Positions 54,120 to 64,000 of a stretch of DNA of 64,000 nucleotides are shown piece by piece. How positions within the stretch are numbered: position 1 is the stretch's first letter; every line of letters starts with the position of its first letter. Source of the stretch: Atrina japonica. Its lineage: Eukaryota; Mollusca; Bivalvia; Pterioida; Pinnidae. The stretch spans positions 1-64,000 of the forward strand of contig BROG01000952.1 of assembly GCA_030159075.1 (NCBI GenBank), given 5' to 3'. The position numbers and the translations under genes were made by a program. Below the pieces are notes generated by a model. It had not been told where the DNA came from. It saw only the letters and a program-made list of their open reading frames with translations, and did not search any database.

Positions 54120-55079
54120 AAAAGTAAATGTACCCGAACAAAACATACAATGTGAACAGAAATAATAAAATGTTTAATAGAATGAAACAATGACCTGTAC
54201 TTGTGTTCGTCATAATACAGAGTACAACCCTACCAACACAAGACGCTCTGACTTTCCGCATACCAAGAGATTAGTAAGAGAGTCATCACTGGTTGTGAAA
54301 TGTCTTAAAGTCAAGGTATATTTTTATATTTTTTACCTACTCAAGTTTTATGTCATGTTTGCGGTTGGATACACTTTTTGTGTTAAAGTCCACAGAAACA
54401 TCACAAAAGAATAATTTAACACAAAAATAATTCAAACAAAAAATTTAATTGTTGACTTACGTCAAAATTTCTCTACTGATCCAACAACAAGGTGATATAA
54501 TACATTTTATGCAGAAATTGTACCTGTAAAATATATACAGTTACAAAGAGTAGATGGTGCCACTAAGAACATGTCGGACCATAGTCCAAGTTTGCAACTT
54601 TTACAGATGCAAGTTAAAGTTTGAAAAGAAATTAATAATTCTATCAAAGTCTTTGATTTTGATGTAAAACAAAGTTAACGAGTATTCCCGCGCAAGTAAA
54701 ATTTAACACTGTATCTTGTAATCTGTACATTACCCAGTAAATCACTTATTTCCCAAGAGATTAACTTTTGCGTAAATTCACACATAGATTAATTTAGAGC
54801 CGGTCTTTTTGAAATTTAAAGTCCTGCAAAAATTTCCAGACTTACAGTAAAATATGCAAAACATTACAAGCATGATTCTTTGTTTATAGTTAACACATAA
54901 AAATAGCAATAACTAAATGCATGGACGTTTCCATGAAAAAAAAATATTTCCGATTCCAATTTGCAATAATTAAGTATTTCAGCTTTAAAAATGTGACTGT
55001 ATTTGCGGAAATATATGAAAGGTTGAGAACGTGAAATGAAGTCATCACAAATAAGTGATACTCAGTACTAAAGGTCCCT

Positions 55080-55114
<35 letters not shown>

Positions 55115-57285
55115 AACAGATGGTCTCTATTAATCATATATAGGAACTTAACAATAGACAGTTTTACACAGTCCACCTAAAAACAGCTCAAAAAGATACA
55201 TTTCTTTCCATTGAACATCTTTCTCTACAGATGCAAACAAGGCATTACACGACCGCATGGCAAACCATACACTCTCTCTTACATTCTGTCCCATACAAAT
55301 AGTCGATGTACACATGAGAAGCATTTGGTTTATATGTAATTGCATAAAGATGAAATACCTCAGTAAATTTCCAAGAAATAATGAGGAAAAAGTACAACAC
55401 AAAATATGTGTTTAGTATGAGCATTTTCTGCACAAATTTTTAGAATAATAAAGTGAGCTTGAATAAAGTGAGCTTGAAGCTATAAAACCATCAATCCCCA
55501 ATCCATCTACAGCACACCAAACCTATAGGTTGTAATTTTCACAAATATTAAATAGCTTTGTCCTGTAGAAGCTAAATACTGAATTTGAAACAAAAATTGT
55601 GCTTATGGGGAAGTTTAAGAAGTTCAAATGTTTACACATCACACACAACATGTCATATGATGTTGGACAACAAATCGTATGTCATTTATAACTTAAATGA
55701 TCTATAAACATTTTTCTTGTTTCATTAAGTCTATCCTGACTAGGGCAAAAGTAATAGATGGTAAAGACCAGTATAATTCATACCCAAGTCTTAATCTTAA
55801 TTGCATTTCCCCGAGTTATCACAGAAACCAGAAAAGATGACATCATATTTACGGTATGTTTTCAGTTATCTACTGTCATGTACATCAACATGTATCAAGA
55901 AATAACAAAATATAAACATATCTACACGGCAAAATGGTATGCATGGAGCACCAAGCGTCTACAGTGCAAGCCCTGTGTCTTATGTCTTTTTATCATACAC
56001 ACACTACTTGTACATATTTTAAATACATGTAACTATGCTACAACTGTAAAATATGTTTGCAAGAGTCTGTAAATGTTGGTATTATGAATAAATTAACAGA
56101 CATATTGATGTATATATGCATTCAAAATCTAGTCATTTTATCACACTATGCATTTTACAGCATTTTGAAATAAGATGTTGATGACCCAATTTAAATTTTG
56201 GAGGGTATTTTCATTGGAAATTGAATGAAGCAAAGGCTTGCTTACTCAGGAGTACACCATGTAAAACAAAGGCATCTCAGTATGCATCTAAATATACATT
56301 TCAATATCTAAGTGTTGATATCAGCTGTCAGCTACTGTGTGATATCCTACACATACTTGTTCTAAAAACTATACACAAATTTTACAAATCTCCGAGCATA
56401 TATGAACAACTGAGGTTTAAGTTTGTTCTATTTTCAATTGTCTCCAAGCATATCTTACCAATGGAGGATCAAATATGTTCTAGTTTTTAATGTTTGCAAA
56501 CACAATTTATCAATAGAGGGTCGAGGTCCTATTTTTACATGTCTGCAAACATACTGTAACAATGGGGTATAAAGATTGCTCTATTTCCAGGTCTTTTTGT
56601 ATATATAACAAACAGTGGATTCAGCTTGTTCTATTTTTACCCTTAAAAATCTTGATTACTTCTCAGTTACCATTATAAACAAGAGAGAAACCAAGAGATA
56701 ATCAACAAACAGTTTGATTGATTTTTCACTCTTAAAATATTCCGAAGTATAGAAAGGATATACATATGTATCTTGGTGATCGTGGTGACACAAATTTGAT
56801 ATAGCATCCACTTTATTTCTTCAGTGTAACATTTTCTGTAATACTTTACAAGCCAGTAAATTCCATGTCGGCTAACTTTTTGTGTACCTTAATATCCTTT
56901 CTATACCCCTAATGCTCATTTTCAATAAAATCAGAAGCTCAGAGATTATTATCATTGTCAAAAATGTATTTTAATTGAAATGAATTGCTGTTTGATAACA
57001 AATTTGTATTATACAACAATAAGACATAAAAAGATGTTGTGTATAGCTGGGCTTGATATCTAGTAGCTATCAATTATATACAAAAGAATGATAACTTATT
57101 ATTCTTCCTACTTAAAACATTTCGTACAAGAATGCATTCAACATGAAAAAAAAAACAAAAACAAGGACAGAAAGATCTGTTTGGTCACCTCAGTCCCTGC
57201 CCTATCTATAGAGGTCTTTAACAATTAACAGTTATTTCAATTACCCTTATGATCTTACACACCAAAATAAAGGAGAACTGACCAA
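54120..57285. other. Gene-poor interval, possibly VAP downstream sequence
   Basis: No exon or repeat family is recognised apart from a CT/CA microsatellite at 55078-55113. Part could belong to a long 3' UTR of the VAP gene (minus strand, stop at 59860), but I see no decisive polyadenylation evidence. Confidence 0.3.
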
Positions 57286-57289
57286 GTGT

Positions 57290-57535
57290 CTGATTATTTG
57301 ATTGGTGTGCGAGTGCCACACTCAGTAATTTTTCAGTCATATGGGGACAGAGAGAGAGCCCGGACACAATGTATCAGGGGAGTGACCATCGGCTTTCCAC
57401 AAGATAATTGACAAACTTTCTCACAAAATCAGTTTAGGTTCCTGTGGCGCTCAAATACAAGATGACTGAGAGGTCAGAGACTTTGTGGTATAAAGGGTGA
57501 TGCCCCTACCACTCTGCCATGGAGGCGCTCTTACC
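57290..57535 (-). mobile_element. tRNA-derived SINE family 2, second copy
   Basis: The minus strand starts GAGCGCCTCCATGGCAGAG (A-box-like head), has a B-box-like TTTGAGCGCCAC, then GTGAGAAAGTTTGTCAATT and ends near AAAAATTACTGAGTGTGGC. Head, body and end parallel 19970-20225. Confidence 0.65.
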
Positions 57536-57539
57536 ATGT

Positions 57540-59000
57540 GCTTTTGAGAAGAGGTTGAAAATATTCAAAAGCAACTGCATGTAGCAACAAATTGCAATAA
57601 TAATAGAGATAATGATAAATAAACAAAATTGGAAATTTAGAGAATGAGGCATTTACTACAACACATTAATGTCTGTACTGCAAAATATAATGATACAAAA
57701 ATGTTAGTAAATAGTTATGAATACTGTACATATATAAACGTTAAATACACAATTCATTGCAATCAATTTGTCTGTATTTGATGTAAGTTTACACCCATCA
57801 ATTCTATTACAGACACATACCACATTTATCAGTCAAAGACAATAACTTACAATATTGCTTTCAAATCAATTTACAAACATTTAATGAGTTTGTAATAAAA
57901 GTGAATCTACATAGAACACAGATAAAACAAATAACTACTTTCAAAACATTTTGCAGCATTTTCTTGGTTTTCATAATAAATTACATTTTATTTTCAATTT
58001 ATTATATCTATAACCAAAAAAAAAATCAAACATCACATTAATTAACATAAATTCTATGAAATCCATTAAATATGTTGTTTTAGCTGGCTATATAAACTTT
58101 AGACAGAGATGGACTGTTTATTTTACCTCCATATCTCCAAAAGCATATTTAATATTGACACAGACTCATATTAAAGTAATCCAGTCCTTGAGATAAAGGT
58201 GGACTGCAACATGCCATTGATGTGAAGTAAAATCCAGTGTTTTTCTAGGGATGTACAAGTTGAAGTGATCAACTTTTAACCATGTTAACTGTTAAGGACA
58301 AAATAAACATGGAAAAACTAAATGCAACAAAAAACATGTAAAAACCTATCGAAATCTATGGCCATTTAGTCTTTTTTTTTAATCCAATGACATTTCACAT
58401 TTACTATTTATGTGACAAAATTACTTGATATAATGTGATGATTAAAAATAGTGAAAGACATTTCTGCTGATATTATTAATAATTCAAACTTGGCTAAATT
58501 TATGTGCCCTGTGACTAATAATCTCTTAAAACACTATACGTTAAAGTTCCCTCTTACATTTAATAAAATGTGAAAGTTGAAATATTAAGACACTCACTCG
58601 CTCATTTTTATGAATTGATCTTCATTTAAAATATATACTCATTCATTGTTGCACTCCCAAAATGTTGTATGTTGTTTTGCAGACTTTTCAGGAGACAATT
58701 TTTATTTTACAAGTCATAAGTCATGCACCTTCTACAGAGTGATAAATATAATGAATAGATGGTTTAATTCATCAAAACTTTGCATGATTGGAAAAACAAT
58801 TGAAAAACAAACGTTTAAACTTTTAATTGATGATAAATTCACCTGGGAATGTTTGCTTACTCTTACTGACATTTTGAATGAAATATTCTACTGATCATAA
58901 AAATATCACATGTTAGGAATTGGCAGTTCTGATTGGAGTAGATATATACCATATTCCAATTATGCAAACAAATAGCATGCCTTACTTACAACATTTTGGA
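57540..59000. other. No feature recognised
   Basis: Strongly AT-rich sequence downstream of the VAP stop codon with no supported exon or repeat. Confidence 0.3.
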
Positions 59001-59001
59001 A

Positions 59002-59004
<3 letters not shown>

Positions 59005-59078
<74 letters not shown>

Positions 59079-59120
59079 TACAGAGAGAGAGAGAGAGAGA
59101 GAGACAGAGACAGAGAGAGA
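59005..59120. repeat. (AT)n followed by (GA)n microsatellite
   Basis: AT alternation to about 59076, then GATACAGAGAGA and GA/GACA repeats to about 59120. Confidence 0.95.
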
Positions 59121-59859
59121 AATTTTCACTGTAAAAGTACTCAGAAATGATAAATAACCAGTATCTCAGTAAGTTTGTATTTGGTCATCACAAAGTTTAC
59201 TTCCTGGTCTGTTAATCCCATTAATAAAACCTGATACTGATTTTATGTCACAACCAATCATTGACTTGAAATAAATGTTAAGTTCAGCTCCACAATTCTT
59301 CTCAGGGAACTTCCACTGCAGTGGTGGAAGCACTTACAGGTTGTGATCTAATAATTTCTTATCCCTGCTCCGTTTTCTTTCTAATGGGTGAGCTTGATAT
59401 GGGGATTGATAGAAAACTTCATTGCTAGGAAACAGTAAAATTCACTAAATTTTCAAAATTGATATGACTAGATTTAAACAAAGAAATAAAATTCATATCT
59501 TTAAACAGTTTCTTGGTTAGGGATTTTCTGACAAGTTTTATATACTGTGTTTCCATATTCCATTTAAAATGTTTAAATATAATGTTTCTTAACAATATCT
59601 ATACAATTCAGGTGTAAATCAAAATTTAAACCCTAATAAAATGAAAATTTAGCATAAAAATATCCTAAAAAAGAAAATAAATATAACCCAGCACATAGAG
59701 ATGTATCTTTCATAAAAGTTGAGACCACCACTGTGGGCGTTACTTCATCACAGTTCATCATCTGTGTGTTCCACCTCTCAAAAGAATCATACATAATGTC
59801 TATATCCTCGCACTTCTATATTGTTTTATCTCATATTACCATCCCTTTATTTTCACTTG

Positions 59860-62377
59860 TTACAGGATTATTTTACCAATAAGTAGTCCAATAATAAAAA
59901 CAGCAACTAGGTAAAGAACAGGAGGAATATTAGCAGCTGCTTGTGTTTCGGACGAACTTGGTGAGCTGGAAAGATTCGCAGGTGTTGATGTTACTGTTTC
60001 TTTCATTGCCACTTTCCGCAGTCGTACCTCACTTTCCTAAATTATAAATAAAATGATCAAAGATGTGATAAAAGAAGACACTGAAGTTTTTGTTTAAGTA
60101 AAGAAAGATTTGATATATAGTTTCAACCCCTACAATGTGTCCTCGAAACTTTCTAAATCATGCAACTTAATTCTGACTACACAGCTGTCAATAGGCCAGC
60201 AGCTGTGAAGGCGGTCCTTATGATACGACTAATGAAATGTAAAAAAACAAAGAAATCCATCTGATGTAATATTTCTAATTTTGCAGATTTTTTGCACCAT
60301 AAACAAGAGTTGCTCTCACCTGCACTCTTATATTATATTTTTAAATCCAAATATATTCTGTGTCTGGAAATATTAATATAACAAATCCTGTCGTAATTGT
60401 CCTAAGGATCCCTTTCTAAGCTGCTGGTTCAATTATTATACAGTAGTGGGTCTATATCCCTGACTTTCCTAAACCAACAGAAAGTGTGTGTAACAGCCTG
60501 CTATTACTAATCATATTGACAACTTTATACCTTTAATGATTTAAATTCATCCCTTGACTTTGCAAGTTCTTCTTGTAGCTTCTGAATCTCATCCTCCCTT
60601 TTCCTTAGTTCTGAATCTAGTAGTGAAGACTGAAAAACAAGAATTTTGTTATATTTTTTTCTTTTATTCTACATCTTAGTTTAAAGTGTCAATTGAATCG
60701 TTTGCAACATTCATTTCATAAGACTAGAGGAAGACCTGGCACAGAGACTTAAGTAGATTTCAAGCGGATGGGGATAACATGTGGATTAATACAGTGAAAG
60801 TGATTAATATGCCTGCCCAGATTTGTTAGTGGTCTTTATTCTGCACAGGACTACAGGCAGAAGTGAAGAAACAGAACAAAAAAAACACCCATGACCTTCT
60901 GCTTCTAAGGTGAACTGTCAAATAACAATACCAAAGTAACAGTTTTACAAAGGAGTTCAAAACAAAAGCTCAAGATTATCGTTTCAGTCAATAAGACTTC
61001 ATCAGTTGAGCTTCAATTTAATATAGCAATATTTCCAAAAGAAAAAGGCCAAAACGAAATCATAAATCTAAATGTGTTGACAAATCTATCTAAGAGTACA
61101 CACTATAAAATCAAACTAATGAGTGTTGAGAGCATTTAAATATATTAGGAATGTTATATTTATATAATATCATACATCCTTTTATAATATTTCAAGGTCC
61201 TAAATTTCTCAGGGTTTTAATCTTGACAGCATTCTTCTTTTTTATATTTCGTTTAATCCTACTGTATCATGTATGTAATGCACACATGCATAAAAATAAA
61301 CATTTATATCCTCCTGATATAATATCTTTGAGAATGTGCTAGAAGCAAGTGAGTAATTACATTTTTTCTACCAGAATGCTCCAAAAACATATACAGTGAA
61401 ACCTCATTAGGGACACAAGAAAACCGGTCTATATATAGAGGTTGATTCATACACAAATGATATTATTGGGGGCAGATGGTCTTTACACACAGGTGGTCCC
61501 TAAAGCAGGTTCAACTGTACTCAGTTATTCCTCATTCGGTAAAAATTAAATAGCACGATAAATTGATCAAATTACTCACTATAAACTCGAAGCTCTATCA
61601 TCTGCCAAGCATGGACAGTTAGCAATATAAATCATGTGTTTTGTTTGGGCTATATTGTGTACAAAAAATTATATGATGTAATCGTCAAAATTAGGACCCA
61701 CTAATGGCAGCGCCCAACCATCGATGAGTGGAACTTGTTAAATGAATAGAAACAAAATGTGTGACCCAACAAATTTTAGAAATGTCCAACATTTTGACCC
61801 CACCCTACCCACAGGGGAATGTGATGTCAGTGAAGTGTGAGCAACCCTTAGATGAATTACAGTCCAAGTTTGGTTACTGTGTCACAATCCAAACTTGAAA
61901 TATTATACTTTATATGTAAGTGGGAGGGAATTACGGACAGACAGACAAACAGACTGACTGACGATCCAAACACCATATGCCCCCAGCGAACCTTTCAGGC
62001 TGGGGGCATAAAAATAAGAATGTCCATCAAAATAAACTGACTACACGGATAGAAAATGTATCTAATGAGGTATAAATGTTACTGCACTGATAAATTTGGA
62101 AATTGTCTGAATAACGTTTAGAAGTGATGGGACAGTTTTGCCTGTCAATATATGGACCTTCAAGGATACTTCTCTTTGAATAGCTAATACAAAAAAAGAC
62201 AAATCGACTTGACTGTGATGATCAATAAAATGAAAGAATTCAGTTAACTCTAGTAAAATAGTATGTCATTTTTATAATTTTATAAGAAATAAAAAAAAAT
62301 ACCTTTGTTGGTGGTGATGATTCTAACTGAACTTGTTTTACTGGTCTGGTAGGTTTGTCTTCTGTATCTTGCTTTGT
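59860..62377 (-). CDS. VAP: VAMP-associated protein (VAP), last three exons
   Basis: VAP is an ER tail-anchored protein that recruits FFAT-motif partners to membrane contact sites. Exons: 62377-62303 (25 residues, TKQDTEDKPTRPVKQVQLES: low-complexity linker), 60629-60531 (33 residues, SELRKREDEIQKLQEELAKS: coiled coil) and 60036-59860 (58 residues plus TAA). The last exon holds EVRLRKVAMKE, a Ser/Thr-rich spacer and the anchor PPVLYLVAVFIIGLLIGKII, nearly identical in style to vertebrate VAPA/VAPB C-termini, including a GxxxG-type GLLIG. All three exons are in phase 0 with GT-AG junctions and no stops. The N-terminal MSP domain must lie beyond 64000. The family call rests on the tail anchor and domain order. 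Confidence 0.9.
60966..61013 (-). ncRNA. Hammerhead self-cleaving ribozyme motif
   Basis: On the minus strand: AAGCTCAA (stem I) - CTGATGA (core) - AGTC TTATT GACT (perfect 4-bp stem II) - GAAA (core) - CGATAAT - C (cleavage position, triplet AUC) - TTGAGCTT (stem I, perfect 8-bp complement of the first segment). The invariant boxes CUGAUGA, GAAA and UH are all present. Stem III is minimal: the A-U closing pair, then a six-base loop CGATAA. Very short stem III is known for retroelement-associated hammerheads (Penelope-like elements, retrozymes). It lies upstream of coiled-coil exon 60531-60629, in the VAP intron and in the transcript's sense orientation. Confidence 0.7.
61680..62012. repeat. 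Dispersed element ending in a GACAGACAG tail and a 12-bp hairpin
   Basis: After GTCCAAGTTTGGTTACTGTG the sequence runs into GGACAGACAGACAAACAGAC and a perfect hairpin: TATGCCCCCAGC (61976-61987), an 11-base loop, GCTGGGGGCATA (61999-62010). Similar GACAGACAG tails occur at 36375-36405. It lies in the VAP intron. Confidence 0.5.
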
Positions 62378-63014
62378 CTGAAAATATACTTGATGTCATC
62401 AAACTAGATTTTACTTGATTCAGTAGGAACAAAGCAGAGTTGAGAGACATAGAAACCTATTGTATTTGAAATTTTTCAATGATGGAAAAAAAAACTACCA
62501 ATATGGGCTACTAGTAAAAAAAAAACCAAATGATTTGTTTTCCACAGAGTAGAACATACTAATATTTGACCACTGAAAAAAACAATGAAGCTAATATTGG
62601 AAATCATGACTGCTTAGTGGTTAAATATTGGTATGGTACAATTTTTGGAAAACAAATATAGAAAATAATGTTTGAATCCAATTGCACTTACAAATTACAT
62701 AATAAAAAAATTACATAATAAAAATTAATTAAAGTTGTTGTAAAACATAGTATGATATTAATTGACATGTACATGCATGTGAAACCTATGACAATTATTT
62801 GGCGCATATAACTAGGATTTACTGCTGTACAATAGATAAAGCCACAGCTAGCTAGCTCACTCTCTCTCCCTTTCTCTCTCTAGCAGTCAGTGAAAATGAG
62901 AGAGAGACTGGATACTAGTCTATGACAACTTGAAACAAAAATTCTACTAACTTAAGATAACCCTCATCCAAAAATCAATACTTAAAATTTTGTATCCTTA
63001 TGAGTGTCGAAAGT

Positions 63015-63585
63015 AGATCCTGATGTATTCAAATGCACAGTAAGCCTAGTGTACAGATCAAATGCACAGTAAGCCTAGTGTACAGATCAAATGCACAGTA
63101 AGCCTAGTGTACAGATCAAATGCATAGTAAGCCTAGTGTACAGATCAAATGCATAGTAAGCCTAGTGTACAGATCAAATGCATAGTAAGCCTAGTGTATA
63201 GATCAAATGCATAGTAAGCCTAGTGTACAGATCAAATGCATAGTAAGCCTAGTGTACAGATCAAATGCACAGTAAGCCTAGTGTACAGATCAAATGCACA
63301 GTAAGCCTAGTGTACAGATCAAATGCACAGTAAGCCTAATGTACAGATCAAATGCATAGTAAGCCTAGTGTACAGATCAAATGCACAGTAAGCCTAGTGT
63401 ACAGATCAAATGCATAGTAAGCCTAGTGTACAGATCAAATGCACAGTAAGCCTAATGTATAGATCAAATGCATAGTAAGCCTAGTGTACAGATCAAATGC
63501 ATAGTAAGCCTAGTGTACAGATCAAATGCATAGTAAGCCTAGTGTACAGATCAAATGCACAGAAAGCCTAATGTACAGATCATAC
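63015..63585. repeat. 29 bp minisatellite, about 19-20 copies
   Basis: The unit is AGATCAAATGCACAGTAAG then CCTAGTGTAC, with a CACAG/CATAG polymorphism between units and occasional CTAATG. It lies in the VAP intron upstream of exon 62303-62377. Spacing is constant with no unique spacers. Confidence 0.97.
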
Positions 63586-64000
63586 CATTCTAGTATAATT
63601 TTCCTGCTATATGATTAATATCATAAAAGACAAATGTAACAAATGCACGTTATCAAACAAGCAAACAAGACTGTTATTTATCCTTGTATTATTTTATCAA
63701 TTACAGCAGCAATCTACAATGCGACCAAATCACTCGCAAATGTGACCATTTCTGAGGTTTTGGTGAATGTTTATAATTCTAATTCAGTCACCACATTGCA
63801 ACCAGTTTTTCCCTGAGCCAGAAATCAAAAGTTTGTCCATTTTCACTGTGAAATTACATTATTGAAATCATGATCTGTTTTGCACTTTACAACAAGCAAT
63901 TTGGCTATTCATTTTTGATAAACAAGAGTGTCTAACTCAGGTTGATTAATATATAAAAACTCTGGAAACTTTCCAAACAGAACACGATGACATTTTCTTT

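Noticed and set aside
63015..63585. CRISPR-like array
   Set aside because: Units are contiguous with no unique spacers, and the genome is animal.

Overview
This window is animal nuclear DNA, most likely from a bivalve or other mollusc. It is AT-rich and crowded with microsatellites and minisatellites. It carries tRNA-derived SINEs, decayed reverse-transcriptase elements and a Tc1-like relic, and its genes are split into short exons by canonical GT-AG introns. The mollusc assignment is an inference from the repeat families. Nothing looks bacterial: there are no operons, and nearly all long open frames are repeat artefacts.

Three genes can be supported, all on the minus strand. (1) At the far left, positions 1-419 hold the first two coding exons of an unrecognised protein with a good TATA box near 485-494; the gene runs off the left edge. 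(2) A family-4 cytochrome P450 occupies about 16.2-42.7 kb. Eleven coding exons splice in frame into about 466 residues, from the membrane anchor through the I-helix and ExxR motif to the heme-cysteine loop. Only the last exon (about 35-45 residues) was not found. (3) At the right, 59860-62377 holds the last three exons of a VAMP-associated protein (VAP): linker, coiled coil and C-terminal membrane anchor. Its MSP domain lies beyond the window.

Layout. 0.5-4.3 kb is mostly featureless, with a possible decayed coding segment at 1.34-1.72 kb. 4.3-8.7 kb is a mosaic of foldbacks, five tandem-repeat types, a four-times repeated module and a duplicated composite of retroelement tail plus another repeat. 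10.7-11.1 kb is a palindrome-rich repeat and 12.0-13.6 kb a 38-40 bp satellite. 16-43 kb is the P450 gene, whose introns hold RT relics, a Tc1 relic, SINEs and many minisatellites. 43.9-45.5 kb is another RT relic. 45.5-59.8 kb is gene-poor and contains a roughly 0.9 kb nearly pure poly-C tract. 59.8-64 kb is the VAP 3' end plus a 29 bp minisatellite.

The most interesting structures are: a near-ideal hammerhead self-cleaving ribozyme motif on the minus strand at 60966-61013, with a decayed relative on the plus strand at 49158-49206; a 30 bp minisatellite in P450 intron 3 whose units look like copies of the adjacent authentic 5' splice site; and the huge poly-C block. The three genes share no visible pathway.
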